Assembly: GCF_023559245.1 (NCBI RefSeq)
Contig: NZ_CP097462.1
Span: forward strand, 434,001 to 498,000
Origin: Sphingomonas sp. KRR8
GTDB taxonomy: Bacteria; Pseudomonadota; Alphaproteobacteria; Sphingomonadales; Sphingomonadaceae
Length of the DNA: 64,000 nucleotides
Direction: 5' to 3'
Shown: positions 43,301 through 50,766 of the stretch, piece after piece
Layout of the letters: each line of letters opens with the position of its first letter
Position numbering within the stretch: the stretch's first letter is position 1
Notes under the pieces: model-generated
Database searches by the model: none
What the model saw: only the letters and a program-made list of their open reading frames with translations
Told to the model about the DNA's origin: nothing
Made by a program: the position numbers and the translations under genes

Positions 43301-43582
43301 GCGGCGGTACGGGCGGCGAGGGACCGGCTGCGCCCGATCCTCATGACCAGCTTCGCCTTCATCCTCGGCTCGCTGCCGCTGCTTGTGGCGAAGGGCGCCG
43401 GTGCCGAACTTCGCCAGGCGCTCGGCACCGCCGTCTTCTTCGGGATGATCGGCGTGACGGCGTTCGGCCTCATCTTCACGCCAACCTTCTATGTCGTCTG
43501 CCGCAGCCTGGCAGAGCGTATCGCCCTCTGGCGGCGGCGGAGCGGCGAGGGTTCGGCGCGGGCGCTCGTGCCTGCCGAATGA
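40400..43582 (+). CDS. RND efflux pump, HAE1 (AcrB/MexB) family
   Basis: 1060-aa, 12-helix proton-driven drug exporter. The N-terminus MRLSRFFITRPIFAAVIAVL, SQYPDIVPPTVTVNASYPGA and QSTGDGNLTITVTFKQGTD, the proton-relay aspartates in GIVVDDAIVVVENVERN near residue 408, and GLVVLIALAAKNAILIVEFA in the second half are typical of the hydrophobe/amphiphile class, not heavy-metal pumps. Two porter domains are present. Operates with the adaptor just upstream. Confidence 0.96.
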   Translation: MRLSRFFITRPIFAAVIAVLITVMGGIAYFALPVSQYPDIVPPTVTVNASYPGASAETVSSTVAAPIEQEINGVDNMIYMSSQSTGDGNLTITVTFKQGTDLNAAQVLVQNRVAIATPRLPQEVQRLGVVTRKTSPDFLMVVNLVSPGNKLDRGYISNYALTQIQDRIARLDGVGDVRLFGARDYAMRVWIDPDRAAALNLTAGEIVAALRTQNVQVAAGSLGQPPYAVGAAYQLNVEAQGRLTDPQQFADVVIRSDPDGRQVRVRDVARVELGAADYASNTYLSGQPTVLLGVFQRPGSNALAAAAAVENTMKEASKSFPPGLEYKVIYNPTEFIAQSIDAVGHTLLEAIFLVVLVIIVFLQRWRAAVVPVIAIPVSLIGTFAVLEMVGYSLNSLSLFGLVLAIGIVVDDAIVVVENVERNLAKGMTALEAARTSMDEVAGALVAIVLVLCAVFLPTLFLNGLSGAFYHQFAVTISAATLISLLLSLTLSPALAALLLRPHSHEAPRNRLVALAQRAGDAFNRMFERFSESYARLTARLVRAPKRMMVAYTVLIAMTVGLFSITPTGFIPAQDQGYFLTVIQLPAGSSLERTDAVMRKVVDRILPIKGVKGAVMLAGFDGASQTQAPNAAAAYIPLQSFEEREKLGVKLADIMGEAQKKTADINEARLLIIPPPLIQGIGSAGGYRMIVQDTGGHSFQELSGLSWGLIGKANQTPGLKQVYTLFDISTPRVFADIDRAKADMLGVPPERVFEALQVYLGSAFVNDFNLLGRTYRVTAQADAPFRASESDIANLRTRSNSGAMVPVGSVATFQDRTGPYRVSRYNGFPAVEIDGDTAPGYSSGQSLKAMEDIAAQTLPPGFRTEWTGIAYQQKAAGSTSGLVFALAVLFVFMVLAAQFESLVLPLSIILIVPMCLLAAMAGVNLRGMDNNVLTQIGLVVLIALAAKNAILIVEFAQQDEAAGMSPIEAAVRAARDRLRPILMTSFAFILGSLPLLVAKGAGAELRQALGTAVFFGMIGVTAFGLIFTPTFYVVCRSLAERIALWRRRSGEGSARALVPAE

Positions 43583-43583
43583 C

Positions 43584-43604
43584 GGGGTGCAACGTTGTTG
43601 CCCC
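43584..43604 (+). terminator. Hairpin just after the RND pump gene
   Basis: GGGG, a bulged T, GCAAC, loop GTT, GTTGC, CCC, starting 2 nt after the stop. There is no T run, so intrinsic termination is uncertain. Confidence 0.35.
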
Positions 43605-43764
43605 ATGCCTCGTTACACCCTTGATCTCCATGGTCGCATCCGGAATCAAGTGAGGCCGAAAGCCTGGGCGGAGCGCTGCGTTTGCGAGGTCGCAAGGCAG
43701 TCTTGAGCACATGGCGTGAGCTGTCTTACGCGGGTCCCCAAGATGGCGCTCGAGGACAATAACG

Positions 43765-44490
43765 TTGATTGACAAGCACCTGCTCAAGCTGCGCCGTCGC
43801 GACCTGATCAGCCCGGAAGAAGAAGTGGCCATCAGGGCCGGCGTTTCGTCCATCATCAAGGCCAAGGCCGATACGGTCATCGCCCATCACGGCGCGACAC
43901 TGGACGTCAGCACCATCCTGCTCTCCGGCATTGCGGCCCGCCAGATCGAGATGCTCGACGGACGGCGGCAAATGACGGAGCTGCACGTCGCCGGCGACTT
44001 CCTCGACCTCCACAGCTTCACCTTGAAACACCTCGACCACGACGTAGTCGCCTTGAGCGACTGCACCTTGGCGCTGGTACCCCATGCTCACCTGCAGGAA
44101 ATCACCGAGAAATATCCCCACCTCACGCGGGTCTACTGGTTCAACACCAACCTCGACGCCTGCATCCATCGCCAATGGGTGGTGTCGCTTGCCCGGCGAA
44201 GCGCGCTCGCGCGGATGGCTCACCTGTTCTGCGAGCTCTACATCCGGCTCGACATCGTCGGCCTGGTCCGCGGCGGGACCTACGACCTGCCGCTCACCCA
44301 GGATGAGCTCGCCGAAACACTTGGCCTCACCTCCGTGCACGTCAACCGCACCCTTCAGGAGCTGCGTCGCACGGGGTACGTCAACTTCGATCGGAAGGTC
44401 GTCAGCGTTTGTGACTTCGCGGCCCTGAAGGAAGTGGGCGAGTTCGACGACGCCTACCTATACCTCGACCGGCTGCCTGAGTTCAGGTGA
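43765..44490 (+). CDS. Crp/Fnr-family transcriptional regulator without iron-sulfur cysteines
   Basis: 241 aa: a cyclic-nucleotide-like beta roll (ILLSGIAARQIEMLDGRRQM, LHVAGDFLDLHSF), the dimer helix (RRSALARMAHLFCELYIRL) and a winged helix (LTQDELAETLGLTSVHVNRT, LQELRRTGYVNF). The N-terminal Cys cluster of FNR is absent, so it is FixK/Crp-like and senses something other than oxygen through Fe-S. TTG 43765 has GAGGA 8 nt upstream. The single FNR-like box found is at 9023, far away. Confidence 0.88.
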   Translation: MIDKHLLKLRRRDLISPEEEVAIRAGVSSIIKAKADTVIAHHGATLDVSTILLSGIAARQIEMLDGRRQMTELHVAGDFLDLHSFTLKHLDHDVVALSDCTLALVPHAHLQEITEKYPHLTRVYWFNTNLDACIHRQWVVSLARRSALARMAHLFCELYIRLDIVGLVRGGTYDLPLTQDELAETLGLTSVHVNRTLQELRRTGYVNFDRKVVSVCDFAALKEVGEFDDAYLYLDRLPEFR

Positions 44491-44539
44491 GCATCAAATA
44501 TTGCAGCGCGCCGGCCTGACGTCCTGCCTGGCCAGGCGT

Positions 44540-45265
44540 TCACACGTCGTCGGTGCGGTGATTATTCTCCAGGAGCCAGTGTTCGAACTCCGCCTGCGAC
44601 CTACGCTTGGATTCTCCGTCGGTCGGGACCAGCTTGGCCTGCGCGACCGACAAGCCTGAATTCCGTTCGACCAACCCGACTTCTTCAAGCGCATTGGCAA
44701 TGCTGTTCTGAGGGTCCGCGAGTACGTCCTCATAGAACAATTCGGTGGCGGTGCTGGGAACGCTCTTGAAGAGGTTCAGATAGTCGTCCGACAAATTGAT
44801 GGCGAGAAGGGCGTCCCTTATCTCTGCCATCGTTGGCCGGTCGTCGCCCTCGATGCGATTCTCGGCGTAGTCGTGATAACGCCCGCTGCGGCGAGCATAA
44901 GCGAGGCTCACCGCCTGGGCGATGCGGTCGCGCCGCCGAACCACGATCCACCGCGTCCTCGGCCCGAACGCAAGCTCCGCCAATTGCTGGTCGCGCCGGG
45001 CCGACCGAACCACCACCGACAAGGCGGCACACATCACCTTGGTGGACCGGATGCCGTTTGGGTTCGTCCATAGCGACGTGAGCGTCGTGTACACCGCAGC
45101 CGGTGTTGCTGCATCGTCTAGGTGACTGAGCTTCTCTTGAGTGATGTCGAACAATTGAAAGTCCGCGAATTCCTCGAGCGAGTACGCGATCAGTTCGGAG
45201 ACGTAGGTGCTTCCGCTTCGCACGTCGGAAGCAAGGAAGAGGTAATCGATCTCGGCCTTCGACAT
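44540..45265 (-). CDS. Sulfotransferase-like protein (Stf0 type)
   Basis: 241 aa. The N-terminal FLASDVRSGSTYVSELI matches the 5'-phosphosulfate loop of PAPS-dependent sulfotransferases, RTRWIVVRRRDRIAQAVSL the 3'-phosphate/adenine region, and TELFYEDVLADPQNSI a later family motif, close to Stf0 trehalose sulfotransferase. It probably sulfates a glycan or glycolipid. ATG 45265 lacks a strong Shine-Dalgarno; GTG 45277 in frame is an alternative. Last of three minus-strand genes tied to surface glycans. Confidence 0.78.
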   Translation of the reverse strand: MSKAEIDYLFLASDVRSGSTYVSELIAYSLEEFADFQLFDITQEKLSHLDDAATPAAVYTTLTSLWTNPNGIRSTKVMCAALSVVVRSARRDQQLAELAFGPRTRWIVVRRRDRIAQAVSLAYARRSGRYHDYAENRIEGDDRPTMAEIRDALLAINLSDDYLNLFKSVPSTATELFYEDVLADPQNSIANALEEVGLVERNSGLSVAQAKLVPTDGESKRRSQAEFEHWLLENNHRTDDV

Positions 45266-45319
45266 GTTCAAGCCCACAAATAATGGTGCGATCCATCCGG
45301 CTGGCCCGAGCGGAGCGCA

Positions 45320-45352
45320 GCAGGCCGTGGAGCGGCCTGCAACGATCGTTGC
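45320..45352. other. Adjacent hairpin and perfect 14-bp palindrome between glycan genes
   Basis: GCAGGCCG pairs with CGGCCTGC (45320-45340), and GCAACGATCGTTGC (45339-45352) is a perfect palindrome overlapping it. They fill the space just after the glycosyltransferase stop (minus strand). Without a T run, this is either a weak terminator or a protein-binding dyad. Confidence 0.4.
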
Positions 45353-45356
45353 TGGG

Positions 45357-47594
45357 CTAGGCGGCCAGCACGCTGCTTTCAGGGGCGAAGCTCACCGCTT
45401 GATCGGGCTTGCCGCACACGAACGACACGATCTTGCGGGCGAAGACGTCGCTTGCGTAGCGCTGCTCGAAGCGGCGGCGGCCGGCCCTGCCCATCGCCAG
45501 GCGGCGCTTGGGATCACGCAGCAGCGAATTCACCGCATCGGCGAGCTGCCCTGCATGATCAGGCTCGACCAGCAAACCGGTCACCTGGTGATCGACGACT
45601 TCCTTGATGCCGCCCACGTTGCAGCCAATGCACGGCTTCGCGAACCGCATGGCCTCGACGTACATGAGGCCGAAGCTTTCATACCGGCTGGGCGCAATGA
45701 ACAGCGAGCAGTTCTCGTAAAACTCCATCAGCTCGGCGTCGCTCACATGACCGTGGAAGCGAACCCTGGATGACCAGCTGGCATTGCCGTGAAGCGCTTC
45801 GAACCTGGCGCGGAAGGTCGTGCCGTCCTGGTCGACGATCCTGTCGTCACCAACGATATCGAAGACGGCGGCGGAATTGCGCGACATGATCGCCGGCAAC
45901 GCTTCAAGAAGCGCTCGCACACCCTTCCGCTCTTCGAGGCGTCCAACGAAGAGCAGCTTCTGATGATTGCGCACTTCGGCAAAGGCATTTGCTGAAGCAG
46001 CATCGGGAACGCCGAACGGGATCAGCTTCAGACGCCGTCGAGGGATGCTGATGTCGTAGGCAGCTTCGATGTCCTCGACGATGCACTCGGTGCTGCCGAT
46101 GACCGTGTCGCAATTCTCGATCGCCCAGACTTCGCCGCGGATCATCTTGAGGACATGCTCCTGATAAAAATGAGCATTGCTGAGCCACTCGGGCTTGGAG
46201 CTCTCCATCAGCTTGTAGCTCGTCACCAGGTACATCGCGGTGCGGTATCGCCGTGATGCGATCACCGCGGCGAGCTCAAGGTCCCAAATGCTGCCGATCA
46301 CGCAGTCGAACTTGCGATGCGTGTTGATGCGATCCAGCTCGGTCAGGACACGGCCGGCGAATGCGGCGATGCTCGACGGAAGCCCGGGCATGCCGGCGGG
46401 GTAGGTGGGCTCCAAACAGTCGGTGGGAGGAATGCGGTGCACCCAGACACCGCCTTCGAAGTCGACCGTGTGCGGAGCGTCGTGCTCGGCGTGCGTGATT
46501 ACCGTGACTTCGTGACCTTCCGCGGCGAGTTCCTGCGCCAGCGTGTTCATGAAGACCGCGACACCGCCGCACGGACGAGGCGGATAGAGACCCGTGACGA
46601 GCGCGATGCGGCTGCGCTTCTCAAGCCGGGGGCGCGGGAAGCTCTTCCATTCGGGAACCTCGTGAGCGCCGATCAGCGCGCGCTCCGGCACCGCGAATGC
46701 TTGCCGGATGCCGGTCGCGGCCCCGACCTCGATCTCCGACATCAGGCGATCGTACGTGCGCTGATCGATCAGCCCGGCCCCGATGAACCAGTTGGTGTGG
46801 CCCCGCAGCTCCTGCTTGTGGGTCTCGATGTTCGCCAGGCAGTCCGCCAGCGATCGGGAAGGCACCGCATTCTTGATCGCGAAATAGGCCTTGCTTGTCA
46901 TCACCTGGAGCCACGACTTCGCGATTCCGTTGGGCTGCCGGATGTGGCTCGGCGCATATTTGTGATGCACCTGCGCCGACGGCACCATTGCTACCTTGTA
47001 GCCAGCGTCGACCAGCCGAGCGAGCACATCGGTCTCGTCAAGGAAGTAGGCGTAGATCTCGTCGAAGCCGCCGACCTCGAGCAGGTGACTGCGCCGGAAG
47101 GATGAATTGACACCGATCAGCCCCGGGAAACTCTCCGCGTGGACTGACGCCTCCGGAACGGCAAGCGGGTCATCGATCCCGCAATCGGAATCACCGGTGC
47201 GGGAGCTGACGATGTACTTGGACTGATAGTTGACGCCGCTGTGGTCACGAACCCAACCGCCCGCTGCAGCAACGCGTTCGTCCTGATAGGCCTTGACCAG
47301 CTCGTCGAGCCAGTCCGGCTCGGGAACTCCGTCGTCGTCGATGAAGCAGACCACGTCGCCAGACGCGTTCTGGATGCCGATGTTCCGGGACTTGCTCAGG
47401 TTGGGCTCGGCGCAATCACAAAGCTTGATGCGGTCTGCCCAATTCGCCCTGAGATATTCGTCCGTCCCGTCCGTGCTGGGCCCGTTGACCACGACCACTT
47501 CAAGATCCGGATACCGCAGGAATGTGAGCGCCTCGAGCGTGTTCGGAAGCGAGGCGATACGGTTGAACGTATTGATGACGACGGAAATCTTCAT
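45357..47594 (-). CDS. Bifunctional GT2-GT4 glycosyltransferase
   Basis: 745 aa. Residues 1-250 are a GT-A family 2 domain: ISVVINTFNRIASLPNTLEA, the nucleotide/metal site VVCFIDDDGVPEPDWLDELV near 85-100, and the acceptor-side EIYAYFLDETDVLARLVDAG. From about 330 comes a GT-B family 4 domain: LVTGLYPPRPCGGVAVFMNT, KLLFVGRLEERKGVRALLEA, and the retaining EX7E region APSRYESFGLMYVEAMRFAK. One polypeptide should therefore add two sugars in succession. Lies 16 nt after the DUF4214 gene; target glycan unknown. Confidence 0.9.
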   Translation of the reverse strand: MKISVVINTFNRIASLPNTLEALTFLRYPDLEVVVVNGPSTDGTDEYLRANWADRIKLCDCAEPNLSKSRNIGIQNASGDVVCFIDDDGVPEPDWLDELVKAYQDERVAAAGGWVRDHSGVNYQSKYIVSSRTGDSDCGIDDPLAVPEASVHAESFPGLIGVNSSFRRSHLLEVGGFDEIYAYFLDETDVLARLVDAGYKVAMVPSAQVHHKYAPSHIRQPNGIAKSWLQVMTSKAYFAIKNAVPSRSLADCLANIETHKQELRGHTNWFIGAGLIDQRTYDRLMSEIEVGAATGIRQAFAVPERALIGAHEVPEWKSFPRPRLEKRSRIALVTGLYPPRPCGGVAVFMNTLAQELAAEGHEVTVITHAEHDAPHTVDFEGGVWVHRIPPTDCLEPTYPAGMPGLPSSIAAFAGRVLTELDRINTHRKFDCVIGSIWDLELAAVIASRRYRTAMYLVTSYKLMESSKPEWLSNAHFYQEHVLKMIRGEVWAIENCDTVIGSTECIVEDIEAAYDISIPRRRLKLIPFGVPDAASANAFAEVRNHQKLLFVGRLEERKGVRALLEALPAIMSRNSAAVFDIVGDDRIVDQDGTTFRARFEALHGNASWSSRVRFHGHVSDAELMEFYENCSLFIAPSRYESFGLMYVEAMRFAKPCIGCNVGGIKEVVDHQVTGLLVEPDHAGQLADAVNSLLRDPKRRLAMGRAGRRRFEQRYASDVFARKIVSFVCGKPDQAVSFAPESSVLAA

Positions 47595-47610
47595 GGTTCA
47601 GTTCCGAAAA

Positions 47611-48318
47611 CTAGTGCGCCGCGAGGCTCTGCAGGCGAGTGCTTTGGCGGAGTTCCGCGGTGCTCGACATGGCCCTCAGTTGAGCGTCCGTCAGGCCACG
47701 AATGGCGTGGCCGAGGCCGTCCACCACGGCACGCAGCATGGCAACCTCCGCCGCCATTGCGTCGCGGGCTTCGTCGGACGCGTTCCTGGCCTGGGCCATC
47801 TCGTCCACCCGGGCGCGCAGCATGACGACCTCCGCGGTCAGTGCCTCGATGATGCGCTCGTCGGCCCGCTCGTACGGAGCACACTGATGATCAGCCTGCG
47901 CCACAAGCGGTTGCTCGGTGAAGCCGACCTGGTGGTCATGGTGTCCGCCCGCTGCCTCGGGGCTCGCGAACAGTTCATGGGGCAGGTCGATCTGGCGACC
48001 GCGCCTCAGCTGGCGGATCTGCCTCGGCACGAACGACCTCCGGCGATGGCGACGGAGCGTATTTGCAAGTTCCTGGGCACCCGATCGGCGGCGCTTGAAT
48101 TCGGGCGAGCTGCAAATGTCCGAAAGGACGTCCAGCTTCGCATAGCCTTTGGCCAGTCGGCGCCCGTAATAGCCCGCGCCTTCCGCGTCCGGCTGCCGCC
48201 CAAGAATGGTGAGGTAGGCTACTTTCAGAAAATCGCTGCCCTCGTAGGACAGCAGTTCGTCCAACGCCGTTATTTTGCCAGACACAACACGCATCACAGG
48301 CTCGGACGTACCAAGCAT
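47611..48318 (-). CDS. DUF4214-domain protein with coiled coil
   Basis: 235 aa. A DUF4214 repeat lies at about 24-75 (SDFLKVAYLTILGRQPDAEG, YYGRRLAKGYAKLDVLSDIC, SSPEFKRR). DUF4214 proteins occur with glycosyltransferases and S-layer or adhesin systems. A His/Arg-rich linker follows, then a coiled-coil C-terminus (IIEALTAEVVMLRARVDEMA). ATG 48318 has AGGAAG upstream; a GTG directly before it is an alternative. First gene of the glycan cassette. Confidence 0.75.
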   Translation of the reverse strand: MLGTSEPVMRVVSGKITALDELLSYEGSDFLKVAYLTILGRQPDAEGAGYYGRRLAKGYAKLDVLSDICSSPEFKRRRSGAQELANTLRRHRRRSFVPRQIRQLRRGRQIDLPHELFASPEAAGGHHDHQVGFTEQPLVAQADHQCAPYERADERIIEALTAEVVMLRARVDEMAQARNASDEARDAMAAEVAMLRAVVDGLGHAIRGLTDAQLRAMSSTAELRQSTRLQSLAAH

Positions 48319-48340
48319 CACTTCTTCCTGAAGATTATTA

Positions 48341-48361
48341 ACCCCAATTCACGTTGGGGGT
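48341..48361 (-). terminator. Hairpin 23 bp upstream of the DUF4214 gene
   Basis: On the minus strand CCCCAA, loop CGTGAA, TTGGGG, followed by TTAATAATCTTC. It sits between any promoter and the DUF4214 ribosome site, so it could attenuate the cassette. No gene precedes it on this strand within the gap. Confidence 0.35.
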
Positions 48362-48454
48362 GCAACCCATCTCTGCCAAGGAAAAAGTTCCTGGAAGATT
48401 AAGCATAAGATGAGCTCGGCAGGTTTCGCCCCAAAGTGTGGCGCCAGACACACG

Positions 48455-48490
48455 CTTCCAAAGCTCGCTAGAGAATCACCGCTTTGGAAG
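48455..48490. repeat. Perfect 10-bp inverted repeat
   Basis: CTTCCAAAGC (48455-48464) and GCTTTGGAAG (48481-48490) with a 16-nt spacer. It could be a stem-loop or an operator pair; no T run follows on either strand. Confidence 0.5.
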
Positions 48491-48535
48491 AACGTCACAG
48501 GCGCCGGAGCCTCAAAGTCGACCACGGCTCCGACC

Positions 48536-48565
48536 AATGTCCGCAAAGGGTGGGAAGCGGTCATT
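48536..48565. repeat. Dispersed palindromic repeat, left copy (degenerate)
   Basis: AATGTCCGC, a 12-nt centre (AAAGGGTGGGAA) and GCGGTCATT. It matches the copy at 50508-50535 in both arms (one mismatch) and most of the centre. I recall this form, with GGGTCG in the loop, from many sphingomonad genomes; that is memory, not a search. Confidence 0.6.
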
Positions 48566-48660
48566 CTTTCTTGAGAGCTGGAACATAAGTCAGCGGTCAT
48601 TTTCGCGGCGGCTGATCAGCACCTCTTGACGCGAGCCCATTTCGGTAGCATCCTAACGAC

Positions 48661-49089
48661 ATGAGCCACCCGACTCTCGAATTAAAGAAGGCCTATTTGA
48701 GCCTGCGTCACGCGCTGGACCGGACCGTTCGGCAGTTCGGGCTGACAAGTGCTCAATTCGATGTCTTGCAGTTGCTGATGCACAGTGACGGAATTGAACA
48801 TCGTGAGCTCCAGCGCCGGCTGGCGATCGCCTCACCGACCCTGACCAACATCGTCGACATCCTCCAGCGCGAGGGCCTGGTGGACCGCAAGTCTGACAGC
48901 GGCGATGCGCGGATCAAGACGCTGCATCTGACTGCCAAGGCTAGGATCCTCTGCTCCTCAGATGATTTCTGCTCGGCCGGGGAGGCGCTCGTAGGACAAA
49001 TGTTCGCCGGTTTCTCTCCCCGCCAACGCGAAGAGTTCATGCAAGCGCTTAAGCGGGTCGAACTCAACCTCGATGCGCTCGGCACCTGA
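48661..49089 (+). CDS. MarR-family transcriptional regulator
   Basis: 142 aa winged helix-turn-helix: FGLTSAQFDVLQLLMHSDGI, recognition region LQRRLAIASPTLTNIVDILQ, and wing EGLVDRKSDSGDARIKTLHL with the family DxRxK/R pattern. It may control the following propeller-protein gene, 103 bp downstream in the same direction. Codons such as TTA, TTG and TCA are more frequent than in neighbours, hinting at acquisition. Confidence 0.88.
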   Translation: MSHPTLELKKAYLSLRHALDRTVRQFGLTSAQFDVLQLLMHSDGIEHRELQRRLAIASPTLTNIVDILQREGLVDRKSDSGDARIKTLHLTAKARILCSSDDFCSAGEALVGQMFAGFSPRQREEFMQALKRVELNLDALGT

Positions 49090-49192
49090 TCCGAGGCGGC
49101 AGGTATAATCCAAATTTTTCGGCTGAAAAGATAGCTTCCTACCTTCACGCCCGGTTCTGCATAAACTGTTAGCTTCCTACTGGAGTAACCAG

Positions 49193-50449
49193 ATGACAAA
49201 CGTGACCATAGTGCTTGAGGCGGCGCTCGGCCTTAGTCTCCTAGCTCTCGCTGGAACCCTGATTCTAAAGCGCTCGACGACGGTCCGAGGAGGGACTGTG
49301 AAGCGTGTGCTGCTCGCGGTGCCGGTGGCGCTGGCTGGCGTAGGCATGCTGGCGGCAACGATGGTGCCCTTCTTGGCCTTCTTCTCGGCGGCGCTGTCGG
49401 TCGTGGCACTGGCGGCAGTCCATACCGGCGCGCGGCTGGCCAGCGCACGCGGAGCCTTCCTCATTTCCGGCACGATCGGCGCGGCGGCGCTCGCAGTCGC
49501 GGTGTTTCAGCCGCTCGGACTCAAGGTACTGCTGCTGCCAAAGGCGGCAGCGCTCCCATTTGAAGCAGCTCCTTCGAAGGTCGTGAAACTTTATCCCGAG
49601 GGTGTTTGGTTCGAGGGCATTGCGGCCGGACCCGACGGGACCTTGTACCTAGCGGCCAACCGCAACCTCGATTTCTCCGCCGCGCGCTACTATCGCGACG
49701 CGGTCGGCGAGGTGATCGCACGTGCGTCCGACGGAAAGGAACGGACCCTGTTCCGCACCCCGTTAGGGACAACCGCCGGGGTGATCGCGGTGGACTCCGA
49801 CGGGACACTCTACATGACCAGCAATGGCGATGCGCCAGCGATCTGGCGCATCCAGGCGAACGGGCGGGCCAGCAAGCTCGCGACGCTGCCTGCCGGCGCA
49901 TGGCCCAACGGGATCGATTTCGGGCCGGACGGAATGCTTTACTCGCCTGATAGCAACTTGGCGCGGGTGTGGCGGATCGATCCCCGCAGCGGTGAGGCTA
50001 CCATCGCCGTTGAGGACAAGAGGTTAGCGGCGCGGCCCTACATCGCGCTCGCCCCAGGCGCGAACGGCCTTCATTTTGCCGGGCGCGACATGATCATCAC
50101 CGTGTCCGATTCGACCGAGGTGCTCCGCTACCGGCTGGGCGAAGACGGTCGCTTTGACCGGGCCGCGCTTGTGGCGAACGGCCTCCCCGGCGACGACTTT
50201 GCCATCGGGCATGACGGGTCGCTGTTTATCACCACCCACCCTTACAACACACTTGTCAGGGTGGCACCGGACGGACGGCGCACGATCATCGCTAGCGAGA
50301 AGCAGCAAGTGATTGGCGCGACCGATGCTGTGTTCGGGCGCGGTTCTTCGGATGAAGAAATTCTATATGTTGTCACCGATGGCGGCGCCTTTACGGGCGG
50401 CCCGAAGACACGGGGAGCACTGATTGCCATCAAACCCTATGCACGTTGA
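49193..50449 (+). CDS. Membrane-anchored SMP-30/NHL-type beta-propeller protein
   Basis: 418 aa. The first 125 residues hold about four hydrophobic helices. From about 135 come propeller blades of SMP-30/gluconolactonase type: WFEGIAAGPDGTLYLAANRN, AGVIAVDSDGTLYMTSNGDA, WPNGIDFGPDGMLYSPDSNL, DDFAIGHDGSLFITTHPYNT. A lactonase-like or sensor role is possible; catalytic metal ligands were not confirmed. Early codons (AGT, CTA, CTT, GCT) are unlike the local GC-rich usage. Confidence 0.75.
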   Translation: MTNVTIVLEAALGLSLLALAGTLILKRSTTVRGGTVKRVLLAVPVALAGVGMLAATMVPFLAFFSAALSVVALAAVHTGARLASARGAFLISGTIGAAALAVAVFQPLGLKVLLLPKAAALPFEAAPSKVVKLYPEGVWFEGIAAGPDGTLYLAANRNLDFSAARYYRDAVGEVIARASDGKERTLFRTPLGTTAGVIAVDSDGTLYMTSNGDAPAIWRIQANGRASKLATLPAGAWPNGIDFGPDGMLYSPDSNLARVWRIDPRSGEATIAVEDKRLAARPYIALAPGANGLHFAGRDMIITVSDSTEVLRYRLGEDGRFDRAALVANGLPGDDFAIGHDGSLFITTHPYNTLVRVAPDGRRTIIASEKQQVIGATDAVFGRGSSDEEILYVVTDGGAFTGGPKTRGALIAIKPYAR

Positions 50450-50454
50450 AGGTA

Positions 50455-50485
50455 GGCGCGCCCGCTCCAACAAGGCGGGCGCGCC
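50455..50485. terminator. GC-rich hairpin after the propeller gene
   Basis: Perfect 11-bp stem GGCGCGCCCGC with its complement across a 9-nt loop, 6 nt past the stop. No T run follows, so it may act as a 3' stabiliser or weak terminator. Confidence 0.5.
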
Positions 50486-50507
50486 GTTGACGGCGGCCCC
50501 AACCCAG

Positions 50508-50535
50508 ATGTCCGCAATGGGTCGCAAGCGGACAT
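50508..50535. repeat. Dispersed palindromic repeat, right copy
   Basis: ATGTCCGC, centre AATGGGTCGCAA, GCGGACAT: perfect 8-bp arms. With the copy at 48536 it brackets the marR/propeller pair. Confidence 0.65.
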
Positions 50536-50666
50536 TCGTCCGGACGTGCTCGGATTCACCGTTCGGCGACGGACGGTTCTCACCCAGCCACGCTCAAAGC
50601 AGACGGCCGGTGTTCGCCGTGCTTACCCGGTGAATAGTTTTGGGATCCCGCTGACGCGCCGTATGA

Positions 50667-50742
50667 TGGTGAGCCCTGCTGGGTTCGAACCAGCGACCTA
50701 CTGATTAAAAGTCAGTTGCTCTACCGACTGAGCTAAGGGCCC
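50667..50742 (-). tRNA. tRNA-Lys (anticodon UUU)
   Basis: 76 nt including encoded CCA. The acceptor GGGCCCT pairs with AGGGCTC (one G-U), D arm GCTC/GAGC, anticodon arm ACTGA-CTTTTAA-TCAGT with TTT, T arm GCTGG-TTCGAAC-CCAGC, discriminator A. Its 3' end faces the marR/propeller cassette. Confidence 0.97.
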
Positions 50743-50766
50743 GCCTTGTGGCGTTGCGAAGCGCAG

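Larger units (their letters stand above)
48322..48660. other. 339-bp gap between the glycan cassette and marR
   Basis: No gene seen. It contains the hairpin at 48341-48361, a perfect 10-bp inverted repeat at 48455-48490, a degenerate copy of a dispersed palindrome (48536-48565) whose arm GCGGTCATT recurs at 48593-48601, and a TTGACG (48627-48632) that may be the -35 of marR, with no clear -10. Confidence 0.6.

Noticed and set aside
43619..43648. TTGAT...AATCAA upstream of the Crp/Fnr gene as an autoregulatory FNR box
   Set aside because: The half-sites are too far apart (19 nt) for a Crp/Fnr dimer.
41752..43653. 633-codon frame on the same strand as the RND pump
   Set aside because: Frame-shifted reading of the pump gene, Arg/Gly-rich, without domains.
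50508..50535. CRISPR array built from the short palindromes
   Set aside because: Only two copies nearly 2 kb apart, with no regular spacers or cas genes.
50449..50742. tRNA-Lys 3' end as an attachment site of an integrated element
   Set aside because: No integrase gene and no second copy of the tRNA 3' sequence were seen in the window.
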